Assembly: GCA_937891875.1 (NCBI GenBank)
Contig: CALATR010000901.1
Coordinates: forward strand, 1-11,575
Direction: 5' to 3'
Origin: an uncultured Pseudomonadota bacterium
GTDB lineage: Bacteria > Myxococcota_A > UBA796 > GCA-2862545
Length of the DNA: 11,575 nt
The notes below the pieces were generated by a model. It was not told the DNA's origin. It saw only the letters and a list, made by a program, of their open reading frames with translations, and did no database searches. Position numbers and translations under genes: made by a program. Positions 1-6,128 of this stretch are shown piece by piece (position 1 is the stretch's first letter; every line of letters starts with the position of its first letter).

Positions 1-76
1 AACTCGGAAGTCAAGCCCTCCAGCGCCGATGGTACTGCCGGGGTCACCCGGTGGGAGAGTAGGTCATCGCGGGCAC
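1..76 (+). rRNA. rrf: 5S rRNA, 3' portion (5' end outside the window)
   Basis: The opening bases match the conserved 3' two thirds of bacterial 5S rRNA. They include the AACTCGGAAGTCAAGCCCTCC segment region, the AGCGCCGATGGTACTG core and the GAGAGTAGGTCATCGCGGGC 3' strand that would close helix I. The exact 3' end is estimated from the expected helix I pairing and may be off by a few bases. The gene is cut by the window edge, so the rest of an rRNA operon probably lies upstream. A strong hairpin terminator follows within 10 bp. Confidence 0.93.
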
Positions 77-150
77 CCCTTTGAAACCCCGGTGGTCGAA
101 GCACCAGAGTGCTTCCCGCCGGGGTTTCTCCGTTTGATCCGCCACTCGTG
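55..150 (+). repeat. 96-bp direct repeat, copy 1 (5S 3' tail plus terminator)
   Basis: Positions 55-150 recur at 298-393 with 92 of 96 identical bases (differences at 80/323, 93/336, 135/378 and 140/383). The unit starts inside the 3' strand of 5S rRNA, spans the terminator hairpin and ends at GCCACTCGTG. Sequence diverges on both sides. Confidence 0.95.
83..128 (+). terminator. Hairpin terminator of the 5S rRNA / rRNA operon
   Basis: A 13-bp stem (GAAACCCCGGTGG against CCGCCGGGGTTTC, with one T-G wobble) continues after a TC bulge into a second perfect 7-bp stem, GAAGCAC/GTGCTTC, closed by a CAGA loop. It ends in TTTCTCCGTTT. Its place directly after the 5S 3' end fits an rRNA operon terminator. 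The T-run is interrupted, so the call rests on position and stem strength. Confidence 0.85.
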
Positions 151-203
151 TGCCCGCGAGGACCTGCGAGTCCCACCGAGCGCAGGGTCGGGCGCAGAGC
201 GCA

Positions 204-288
204 GGCCAGATCACGGCGTAGCCGTGACAGAATGGCCGGAGCGTCGCGCCCGCAGCGGAGCGATCGACCAGGAGCCCCCGTAGGGGGC
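204..288. other. Two GTA-loop hairpins between the 5S-end repeats
   Basis: The spacer between the two 96-bp repeats holds two strong hairpins. The first is TCACGGC-GTA-GCCGTGA at 211-227, enclosed by GGCCA (204-208) and TGGCC (233-237). The second is GCCCCC-GTA-GGGGGC at 274-288. Both close on the same GTA triplet. I see no tRNA or ORF here. They could be part of a precursor RNA, a small RNA or simply decayed rRNA spacer. Confidence 0.45.
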
Positions 289-297
289 GACGTATTT

Positions 298-319
298 GAG
301 AGTAGGTCATCGCGGGCAC
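298..319 (+). pseudogene. Remnant 3' end of a second, tandem 5S rRNA gene
   Basis: GAGAGTAGGTCATCGCGGGC is identical to the 3' strand of the upstream 5S rRNA, but the sequence before it (204-297) is not 5S-like. At 151-163 there is TGCCCGCGAGGACC, one mismatch from the expected 5' strand of helix I. The whole of 151-319 may therefore be a 5S copy whose core was replaced or eroded, about 169 nt against about 117 for a normal gene. A tandem duplication followed by decay is the simplest reading, and is an inference. Confidence 0.6.
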
Positions 320-325
320 CCCCTT

Positions 326-371
326 GAAACCCCGGCGGTCGAAGCACCAGAGTGCTTCCCGCCGGGGTTTC
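326..371 (+). terminator. Duplicated hairpin terminator
   Basis: The same two-tier hairpin as at 83-128, here with a perfect 13-bp outer stem, the TC bulge and the 7-bp GAAGCAC/GTGCTTC inner stem with a CAGA loop. It probably still stops any read-through from the rRNA operon before the lipoprotein gene that starts at 428. Confidence 0.8.
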
Positions 372-427
372 TCCGTTGGATCTGCCACTCGTGATCCCCT
401 GCGCTACCCTGCGGTCCTGGGGGTCCC

Positions 428-1060
428 ATGGGTCGTGTCGTGCCATTGCTGCTGCTCTTCGCCGGGTGCGGGTGGGAGGAACGTCCGACGTGCACTGTCA
501 CGGAGGAGGTCCTCGACCGGGTGGAGGACGCCGAGCTCGGCGTGGACACCGAGGCCCTCGACGCGCTCCTGGGCGCAGAACACGTCGGCCTCGGCGAGCA
601 CGCGGACGGCAGCGAGGTCGAGGTGCGGGTCCGCCTGCCGCGCTCGGACGGTGAGGTACGGCTGATCCGCCGGGAGCCCTCGACCACGCGGGAGTTTTCC
701 TGGGGGATCCCGGGGCCGCGACCGTTCTTCGCGGGCGGCGAGTGCGAGGACTACGTCAGCGTCATGGTCGCGGCTGAGATCGAGGCGGGCGACTTCACCT
801 ACGCGGAGGTGATGGAGGCGAACGTCTCCCTCGTGGACGGCGACCCCGTAGCCAACCTGTACGCCGAGGTTCCGCCGGACCACGTGGCGTTCCCTTCGTT
901 CGGCGAGGCGATCGCGGATCCTGGCGGCGAGCCGGACCGCGCCTTCGTGCACGTGTCGGCGTCTGCTGGTTCGACTCGGGGGACCGCCGGGTGGGAGGGG
1001 GCGGACGAGTCGTCTGCCTGGGTCGATTACCTGCTCATCTGGGTCGCCGCCGAAGGCTGA
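428..1060 (+). CDS. Putative lipoprotein of unknown function
   Basis: The 210-residue product starts with a short type II signal peptide, MGRVVPLLLLFAGC, with a clear lipobox and the lipidated Cys at position 14. It is therefore expected on the outer or inner membrane. The mature part is acidic, rich in Glu, Asp, Val and Ala, with two further cysteines (Cys22 and Cys106) that could pair after export. I recognise no domain. The ATG at 428 is preceded by a G-rich stretch (GGGGG about 5 bp upstream) and gives the signal peptide directly, which supports this start. It lies 34 bp after the second terminator-bearing repeat, so it needs its own promoter, which I cannot place. It is followed by the acyltransferase gene in the same direction about 100 bp on. 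Hypothetical lipoproteins of this sort are frequent in Myxococcota; no specific role can be given. Confidence 0.8.
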   Translation: MGRVVPLLLLFAGCGWEERPTCTVTEEVLDRVEDAELGVDTEALDALLGAEHVGLGEHADGSEVEVRVRLPRSDGEVRLIRREPSTTREFSWGIPGPRPFFAGGECEDYVSVMVAAEIEAGDFTYAEVMEANVSLVDGDPVANLYAEVPPDHVAFPSFGEAIADPGGEPDRAFVHVSASAGSTRGTAGWEGADESSAWVDYLLIWVAAEG

Positions 1061-1156
1061 GCACCCGCCGGCCCCGTGTGCCTGACCACACCCTCACCTC
1101 CGCACTCACCGGAACGATGGGACCGCGCTACGCTCACTGCGCCACTCGGGAGTCAC

Positions 1157-1816
1157 GTGATCGGTCCAGAGATCCAGCACGGCATGGAGCCCCTGCCACG
1201 CTGGCGCCACACGCTCGCCGTCGCCATTTTCCGCCTGATCGGCTGGGATGTGAAGGTCCAGCCACCCACGGATGCGAAGCTCGTCATGATGGCGGCGCCC
1301 CACACGTCCAACTGGGACACGGTGCTCATGCTGGTGGCGGCCTCGGTCTACCGCGTTCGGATGCGCTTCCTGGTGAAGGACACGTTCCCCTGGCCGCTGA
1401 GCGCACTGCTCAAGGCGTTCGGGGGGATCCCGATCGATCGCTCCGGTGGGCTCGGCCTGGTGGATTCAGCGATCAAGATCCTCGAGGAGCACGACCGCAT
1501 CATGCTCGTGCTCGCGCCGTCCGGCACCCGCAAGCGCACGGAGCGCTGGCGCAGTGGGTTCTACTGGATCGCACACGGTGCGAACGTGCCGCTGGTCTGC
1601 GGGATCCTCGACTATGGCGCGAAGGAAGCGGCGTTTGGGCCGCGGATCGCCGTGACCGGCAACGTGTCCGCGGACATGGACGCCATCCGCGCCGCCTACG
1701 AGGGCAAGACCGCGCGCCACCCCGAGAACCAGACTCCCATCCGCATCAAGGAGGAGGAGGAACTCGCCGCGAAGGACCCCGAGTTCGAGCCTCCGAACGA
1801 CCGCATCGAGACATGA
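1157..1816 (+). CDS. Lysophospholipid acyltransferase family protein (PlsC-like)
   Basis: The product is a glycerolipid-type O-acyltransferase that would move an acyl chain onto a lysophospholipid or similar acceptor at the inner membrane. Numbering from the GTG start, the catalytic HX4D box is His49-Thr-Ser-Asn-Trp-Asp54. The acceptor-binding GGIPIDR block is at 89-95, the block III position reads APSGTRKR at 120-127, and the PLVCG block is near 145-149. In most PlsC enzymes block III is EGTR; here Glu is replaced by Ser, which is unusual. At 219 residues it matches the short soluble-looking branch of the family that begins just before an LIGW segment. GTG 1157 is chosen because GGGAG sits 4 bp upstream. 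ATG 1184 (210 residues) is a good alternative, and an in-frame ATG at 1076 is less likely. The stop overlaps the next start as ATGA, so the two genes are probably co-translated. Confidence 0.88.
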   Translation: MIGPEIQHGMEPLPRWRHTLAVAIFRLIGWDVKVQPPTDAKLVMMAAPHTSNWDTVLMLVAASVYRVRMRFLVKDTFPWPLSALLKAFGGIPIDRSGGLGLVDSAIKILEEHDRIMLVLAPSGTRKRTERWRSGFYWIAHGANVPLVCGILDYGAKEAAFGPRIAVTGNVSADMDAIRAAYEGKTARHPENQTPIRIKEEEELAAKDPEFEPPNDRIET

Positions 1817-2319
1817 AGGCCTGGCAGCTGGGGGTGGCGGTGATCGGCGTCGGTGCCGTCAGCCTGGTGGCGCTCGGCGTGGGCCTCTGGGCGTATGGCG
1901 GGTCGCTGCCCGAGTCCCACCAGGCTCGGGTGGAGGTCCACATCGACGCAGATCCGACGGCGGTGCGTGCCCGGGTCGCCGACTGGGCCAACGCCGACTC
2001 GTGGAAGCATGGCGTCACCCACATCGAGGCCCTGCCCCCGGTGGACGGTCACCCTGCCTTCCGAGAGTGCACGGACGAGTGCATCGACTTCGTGGTGGAA
2101 CGCAGCGATGATGTGGTTGTCACGCGGATCCTCGACCACCCGGACTTCGGCGGCACCTGGACCTGGCACTTCCACCCGGACGAGGGCGGCACGCGGGTCG
2201 AGCTCGTCGAGGACGGGGAGATCACCAACCCCATCTTCAGGGTGTTCGCCCACCACGTCTTCGGCCTGGACACCAACATCCGGGCGACGACCGCCGATCT
2301 GGCGGCCAGCTTCCGCTAG
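1813..2319 (+). CDS. Membrane-anchored SRPBCC (START/polyketide cyclase-like) protein
   Basis: The 168-residue product has one N-terminal transmembrane segment (about residues 6-28). A single SRPBCC-fold domain follows (about 37-168). It is recognisable from the order of strands: the opening RVEVHIDADPTAVRARVADW, an aromatic-rich GTWTWHFHPDEGGTRVEL hairpin, then NPIFRVFAHHVFGLD leading into the long C-terminal helix. Such domains bind a lipid or other hydrophobic ligand in a deep pocket. Cys86 and Cys90 form a CxxxC pair facing the same loop. The ATG overlaps the acyltransferase stop, so the two are likely one translational unit. A membrane-tethered ligand-binding domain beside an acyltransferase hints at lipid handling, but that is inference. 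It converges on the sulfur operon with only 18 bp between stop codons and no visible terminator between them. Confidence 0.82.
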   Translation: MKAWQLGVAVIGVGAVSLVALGVGLWAYGGSLPESHQARVEVHIDADPTAVRARVADWANADSWKHGVTHIEALPPVDGHPAFRECTDECIDFVVERSDDVVVTRILDHPDFGGTWTWHFHPDEGGTRVELVEDGEITNPIFRVFAHHVFGLDTNIRATTADLAASFR

Positions 2320-2337
2320 ACCGCCGACCCGCCCCGC

Positions 2338-2835
2338 TCACACGAAGATGATGTCGGCCCCGACGGTGCGGTCGAAGAAGTCGGTCGCGGTGATGATCTC
2401 CTCGACCTCATCGAGCAGGTCGTCCTGGGTGCGGCCGAACATCTTCATGGCCAGCTCGCAGCCGTACATGCGGCAGCCGGACTCGGCGAGCATGCCGATC
2501 ATCTCGCGGGGGCCGGGCAGGTCGAGCTCGGTGAGCTTCTTGCGCATGAAGCTCTCGGCCATGGCGGGCATGCCGGGCAGTCCGGCGACCCACGCGGGCA
2601 TCGGGCTCGCCGGGTTGCCGACCATGTTGACGTGCAGGTGGTCGACGCGGTCCTTCGTCACCACGTCGAGGCCGTAGAAGGTGAAGAACACGCTGGTCTC
2701 GATGCCGCTCATGCGGGCGGCGTTGGCCATGATCAGCACCGGGTAGCACTCGTCGAGGCCGCCCTTGGCGCAGATGAGGGCGATCTTGCGGCCTGCCTGG
2801 GGGGCGGGCTGCTGGAAGGGGAAGGGGGTGCTCAC
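2338..2835 (-). CDS. DsrE/DsrF-family sulfur-transfer protein
   Basis: The 165-residue product fits the DsrE/DsrF/DrsH-like family (DsrE2 branch, often labelled peroxiredoxin family). These are small cytoplasmic proteins that hold sulfane sulfur as a cysteine persulfide. Family features are the N-terminal strand KIALICAKGGLDECYPVLIMANAA, the SVFFTFYGLDVV segment and the conserved site CRMYGCELAMKMFG. In the last, Cys126 lies at the usual active cysteine and Cys121 is an extra one; Cys22 and Cys30 are N-terminal. The start is GTG, preceded by AGGAGG 5 bp upstream. That Shine-Dalgarno overlaps the TAG stop of the upstream gene, so the two are translationally coupled. It is the last gene of the operon with the flavoprotein and the TusE-like fusion, which supports a role in relaying sulfur released by sulfide oxidation. 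Confidence 0.9.
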   Translation of the reverse strand: MSTPFPFQQPAPQAGRKIALICAKGGLDECYPVLIMANAARMSGIETSVFFTFYGLDVVTKDRVDHLHVNMVGNPASPMPAWVAGLPGMPAMAESFMRKKLTELDLPGPREMIGMLAESGCRMYGCELAMKMFGRTQDDLLDEVEEIITATDFFDRTVGADIIFV

Positions 2836-2844
2836 GGTCGCCTC

Positions 2845-3819
2845 CTAGACGCAGCCGGCGGGCTTGGGGATGCCGGCGAGCATGGCGGTCGTCTTGCCGG
2901 GGGAGTTGGGGAAGAGCTCGTAGATCCGCTTGGTGCCGATGCCGGAGCCGGACGCCCCCCGCCGCACGTTGGGGGAGCTGCCACCGGACAGGTAGGCCTC
3001 GCGCGCCCACAGGATGACCGTCCAGTGCTCGTCGCCGAGCTCGAGGCCGAGGGCCTTGGCCATCGCCCCGGCCAGGTCGCGATCCCAGTCGTTCGCGTCC
3101 ACCAGGAAGCCCTCCGGCGTGAAGCGCTTGCCCATCCACTCGACGGTCTCCTCGGCGGGCGGATGCAGGGCGGCCGCCGCGGGCCGGGGCGCGTCGAGGC
3201 TCGGAGCGGGAGTCGGCGTTGCAGCAGGCTTGTCCGTAGAGCGTGGCGCGCCGGTCCGCTGGCCACGCACGGGACTCGCGGCGCGCTCGGCAGGAGCGTG
3301 CCTGGAGGGCGCATCGCCTCCGCGGGCCTGGCCCAGGTGCTTCAGGATCTGCAGGGCCACGGCCATGCCGCGCTGCACGTCCTGGTCGCCGGTCGCGCGC
3401 ACGACGCCGAACATGCCGACCGGCTTCATCTCGTCCGCGTGGTGCAGGACGTCCGTCGCCTTGTTGGCCATCTCCAGCACATCGGGCTGGGTGACGTTCT
3501 TGAACGTGTCCAGCAGCTCGACGATGTGGCCGCCCAGCTCCGCGACCTCGCCGGGCCCGTAGGTCTCGACGATGCGATCGGCGATCTGCTTGAGCTCGAG
3601 CGCCACCTGCACGTAGCCCTGCTGCTCGGCCTCACCGAGGATCTCGGCACCCCAGGCCAGGGCCTCGCGACCCACCGGGATCATCTCGTCGATGAAGTCC
3701 TCGACGAAGCGCTGCCGCTCCACGACGTAGTCGAGCTTGCGCTCGATGCGGTCGAGCTTGGCGGCGAGCACGGACAGGTCGACGGGGGCGTCGTGGGGGT
3801 CGGTGTTCGGGTTCACCAT
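2845..3819 (-). CDS. DUF1641 - TusE/DsrC-like fusion protein
   Basis: The 324-residue product joins two modules. Residues about 15-165 are a helical DUF1641 domain, with the recognisable GMFGVVRATGDQDVQRGMAV core at 135-154. A Pro/Ala-rich linker covers about 166-222. Residues about 223-324 form a TusE/DsrC domain (GFLVDANDWDRDLA, EHWTVILWAREAY and GIPKPAGCV at the C-terminus). Cys323, the penultimate residue, is the only cysteine and matches the carrier cysteine of DsrC and TusE. The second DsrC cysteine, 11 residues earlier, is Ala312, so the protein resembles single-cysteine TusE rather than dissimilatory DsrC. It starts 3 bp after the flavoprotein stop and its own stop overlaps the next gene's Shine-Dalgarno. 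DUF1641 proteins often accompany SQR-like flavoproteins and DsrE. The fusion may tie the carrier to the membrane oxidoreductase; that is inference. Confidence 0.88.
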   Translation of the reverse strand: MVNPNTDPHDAPVDLSVLAAKLDRIERKLDYVVERQRFVEDFIDEMIPVGREALAWGAEILGEAEQQGYVQVALELKQIADRIVETYGPGEVAELGGHIVELLDTFKNVTQPDVLEMANKATDVLHHADEMKPVGMFGVVRATGDQDVQRGMAVALQILKHLGQARGGDAPSRHAPAERAASPVRGQRTGAPRSTDKPAATPTPAPSLDAPRPAAAALHPPAEETVEWMGKRFTPEGFLVDANDWDRDLAGAMAKALGLELGDEHWTVILWAREAYLSGGSSPNVRRGASGSGIGTKRIYELFPNSPGKTTAMLAGIPKPAGCV

Positions 3820-3822
3820 GGC

Positions 3823-5052
3823 TCAGCTCCACTTGCCAGCGGTGGTCATGCGGTGCTCCAGCGGGAGCTCCTTGCCCTTGACCAGGAAGTTCCAATAGAC
3901 CCACTTGAAGGCGAGCTTTCCGAGGTGGTTGACCCGGCTCTCCTCCAGCAGGGTGAACGGGCCGACGCCGGGCAGGGGAAAGCGGCCGGGCAGGGGCTCG
4001 GTGTCGTAGTTGAAGTCGATGAGCATGGCCTTGCCGTGCCCGGTCTCGATGAAGCAGTTGGCGTGCCCATCGAAGTCCGGCAGCAGCTCGCGGCCGTCGA
4101 TGTGGCGCAGGATGTTGGGCAGCAGCACGTCGCCCTGGAAGTGGGCGACCGCGCCGGCCTTCGACGTCGGCAGGTCGGTCGCGTCGCCGAGCACGAAGAT
4201 GTCGGGGTGGGCGAGGCTCTGCAGGGTGTGCTTGTGGGTCGGCACGAAGCCGAGGTCGTCGCCGAGGCCGCTGGTGCGCATGGGGGTGGCGCCGACGTGG
4301 GCGGGCACGCTGACCAGCAGGTCGAAGTCGACCTCGCGATCGCCGTAGCCGTGCACGACCTTGCGGCCGGGATCGACGTGGCTGACGACCAGCTCGGGCT
4401 CGATGTGGATGCCGCGGGTGGTGAGCAGGTCGCCGAGGGTGGCCTTGGCCCGGGGCTTGGTGAACGCGCCGTCCAGCGGGGTCGCGAAGACCAGCTCGAC
4501 CTGGTCGCGCATGCCGCGCTCGGTGAAGAACGCGTCGGCGAGGAAGGCGAACTCGAGGGGCGCGACCGGGCACTTGATCGGCATGTCGACCACGTGGATG
4601 ACGAGGCGGCCGCCCTCGAAGCGCTCCAGCGCCGCCGCCAGCTTGCTGGCCCCGTCCAGCGTGTAGAAGTCGAACGCCGACTGCTGCCACAGCGCCGGAT
4701 CGGTCAAGCCCTCGGTCTGCGCCGGGTCGATGTCGGTGCCGGTCGCGACGATGAGCAGGTCCCAGGACAGCTGCTCGCCGCCCGCGAGCGCCACCACCTT
4801 GGCGTCGACGTCCACCCGGTCGATGGTGCCGACCACGTAGCGCACGTCGGGGTCCAGCTGGCGGCCGCGCTTCTTGACGATGTCGCGGCGGTCGTACTGG
4901 CCGAAGGGCAGGAACAGCAGGCCGGGCTGGTAGACGTGCAGGTCGTCCTTGTCGACGACGGTGATCCGCCAGCCCTCGGGCAGGGCCCGCACCAGCTTGT
5001 TCGCCATCATGGAGCCGGCGGTGCCGCCTCCGAGGATCACGAGGTCCTTCAT
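3823..5052 (-). CDS. Sulfide:quinone oxidoreductase-like FAD flavoprotein
   Basis: The 409-residue product has an N-terminal FAD dinucleotide fold (LVILGGGTAGSMMA, glycines 8, 9, 10 and 13). A second nucleotide-binding region follows, and the FAD-closing motif FVLGDATDLPTSKAG is at 286-300. Two cysteines match the redox pair of the SQR/flavocytochrome c sulfide dehydrogenase family: Cys161 in IKCPVAPLEF and Cys333 in ANCFIETG. The third SQR cysteine, near residue 128, is absent. The C-terminal stretch FKWVYWNFLVKG is the amphipathic membrane-binding tail usual in SQRs. It probably oxidises sulfide at the cytoplasmic membrane face and passes electrons to quinone, releasing polysulfide or a persulfide. 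The ATG is preceded by GGGAGA 5 bp upstream. As first gene of the operon with the DUF1641-TusE fusion and DsrE, its product is likely handed to those carriers. A related NAD(P)-linked activity cannot be excluded. Confidence 0.87.
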   Translation of the reverse strand: MKDLVILGGGTAGSMMANKLVRALPEGWRITVVDKDDLHVYQPGLLFLPFGQYDRRDIVKKRGRQLDPDVRYVVGTIDRVDVDAKVVALAGGEQLSWDLLIVATGTDIDPAQTEGLTDPALWQQSAFDFYTLDGASKLAAALERFEGGRLVIHVVDMPIKCPVAPLEFAFLADAFFTERGMRDQVELVFATPLDGAFTKPRAKATLGDLLTTRGIHIEPELVVSHVDPGRKVVHGYGDREVDFDLLVSVPAHVGATPMRTSGLGDDLGFVPTHKHTLQSLAHPDIFVLGDATDLPTSKAGAVAHFQGDVLLPNILRHIDGRELLPDFDGHANCFIETGHGKAMLIDFNYDTEPLPGRFPLPGVGPFTLLEESRVNHLGKLAFKWVYWNFLVKGKELPLEHRMTTAGKWS

Positions 5053-5231
5053 GGGGGTCTCCCGAGCGTGGATCCCCGAACAAGCAAGGGGCGTGCCGAC
5101 GGATCTCCGCGATTTGACGTGCTTGAACCGAGATCCTGTTCGGAGGCTGTGTCAGAACACCCAGCTTCCGCCGCGGGTGCCCTGTGGGATCTCGCGCGGC
5201 CCCTGCCCGTCGCCGAGGCGGTCGATCGCCG
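5053..5231 (-). promoter_or_regulatory. Leader and likely promoter/operator region of the sulfur operon
   Basis: This 179-bp gap separates the operon from the stop of the upstream lipoprotein. GGATCTC occurs at 5101-5107 and 5187-5193, and its reverse complement GAGATCC at 5130-5136. CCGAACA at 5076-5082 is mirrored by TGTTCGG at 5137-5143. These paired short repeats could be operator sites for a regulator of sulfide oxidation. I cannot place -35/-10 boxes with confidence. The Shine-Dalgarno GGGAGA is at 5058-5063. Confidence 0.4.
5179..5202. repeat. 24-bp direct repeat, copy 1 (downstream of lipoprotein gene)
   Basis: GCCCTGTGGGATCTCGC plus CGGCCC-type end matches 6208-6231 at 21 of 24 positions. 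This copy starts 30 bp beyond the stop of the larger lipoprotein, on its 3' side. It lies in the loop of a possible GCCGCG (5170-5175)/CGCGGC (5195-5200) pairing. Confidence 0.6.
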
Positions 5232-6128
5232 TCACTCGCGGCGGCGGCGCAGTCCCAGGACCAGCAGCAGGGCCATGCCCGCCGTCATCGCGCTCGCGCC
5301 GAAGCCGGTGCCGCACTCGACCCCCTCGAGCTCGCCCTGGTCGGCGCCGTCGAGGGTCCACGTGACCGTCGACTCGGGATCGCAGTCGGTCGCGCCGTCG
5401 TAGGTGATGACGACCTCGTGGCCGTCGGCGCTCATGGTGGTCGAGCCGGACTCGGCCTCGCTGGAACAGCCGTCGTCGTCGGTGATCTCGTCGGCGGTGC
5501 TCATCTCGACCATGCCGCGCAGGGACGTGCCGAAGCGACCCTGGCCGCTCCACCGGGTCACCGCGTCGGACTCCTCGACCTGGCTGCCGCTGTACTCGAT
5601 GGCGAAGGTCGAGTCCTGCCCGGTGCAGGCGGCGGCGTCCACGTCGGTGCCCGAGCCGGTCATGTCGATCTCGAAGCTGCCGTCCTCGCTGATGGTGACG
5701 GTGCCGTCGAACAGCTCGGTCGTCTCGACGGTGCCGCCGCCGTCACAGTCCTCGGTGCTGGTCACGCCGAGTCCTTCGTAGGTGATCACGCCGCTGGACT
5801 CGCCAGTCTGGTTCACCACCGCGGAGCCGACCCACACGTCGCCGTCGCTGTCGGTACAGCCGCCGGTGTAGGTGACCGAGCCGTCCGTCTCCGACCGGGT
5901 CGGGCAGGTGCCGTCCTCGTTCTCGAGTGCTGCCCCGAAGAGCACCGCCAGCGTGTAGGCGTTGGGCGCGCTCGCGTTGTTCGCCATCTCCACGACGACC
6001 ACCGGGTCGGTCAGATCTGCGGGCTCGAAGGCGTCGAAGGGGTCGCCCCCACCGGTGTCGTCGGTGTCCCCGCCCTTGCAGGCGACGAGCGTCGCGGCCA
6101 GGACGAGCGTGAGGGAGAGTCGAGTCAT
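5232..6128 (-). CDS. Lipoprotein with a MYXO-CTERM-like C-terminal tail
   Basis: The 298-residue product carries an N-terminal lipoprotein signal, MTRLSLTLVLAATLVAC, with lipidated Cys17. An Asp/Thr/Gly-rich spacer (KGGDTDDTGGGDP) follows, typical of myxobacterial surface lipoproteins. The body is acidic, rich in Ser, Thr, Gly and Asp, with eight further cysteines that may pair outside the cytoplasm. It ends in a Cys272-containing segment, a hydrophobic stretch (about 275-293) and RRRRE, the layout of the MYXO-CTERM sorting signal. No catalytic domain is recognisable. The ATG at 6128 is chosen over an upstream in-frame ATG (6203) because it gives the signal peptide at once and has GAGGTGG about 4 bp before it. 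It sits upstream of the sulfur operon in the same direction but 179 bp away, so co-transcription is unproven. Confidence 0.85.
   Translation of the reverse strand: MTRLSLTLVLAATLVACKGGDTDDTGGGDPFDAFEPADLTDPVVVVEMANNASAPNAYTLAVLFGAALENEDGTCPTRSETDGSVTYTGGCTDSDGDVWVGSAVVNQTGESSGVITYEGLGVTSTEDCDGGGTVETTELFDGTVTISEDGSFEIDMTGSGTDVDAAACTGQDSTFAIEYSGSQVEESDAVTRWSGQGRFGTSLRGMVEMSTADEITDDDGCSSEAESGSTTMSADGHEVVITYDGATDCDPESTVTWTLDGADQGELEGVECGTGFGASAMTAGMALLLVLGLRRRRE

Larger units (their letters stand above)
298..393 (+). repeat. 96-bp direct repeat, copy 2 (5S 3' tail plus terminator)
   Basis: Second copy of the 96-bp unit at an offset of 243 bp. Here the terminator stem is perfect: the wobble of copy 1 (T93) is a C at 336, giving a full G-C pair. 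The copy begins at GAGAGTAGGTC, so only the last part of a 5S gene is present. Confidence 0.95.

Noticed and set aside
151..297. Possible tRNA in the spacer after 5S rRNA
   Set aside because: No cloverleaf with a T-loop GTTCRA box or CCA-ready acceptor stem can be drawn; only two simple hairpins are present.
991..1812. Upstream extension of the SRPBCC frame back to 991
   Set aside because: This part is Arg/Gly/Pro-rich and overlaps the acyltransferase in another frame; the ATG at 1813 gives a clean membrane anchor and an ATGA overlap.
3632..5083. A 483-codon minus-strand frame overlapping the SQR gene in another phase
   Set aside because: It is very Arg/Pro-rich, has no domain, and covers the better-supported flavoprotein frame.
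2632..5403. A 923-codon open frame on the + strand opposite the sulfur operon
   Set aside because: It is antisense to three genes with clear domains, has a low-complexity Val/Leu/Gly/Arg composition, and arises from the high GC content at third positions.
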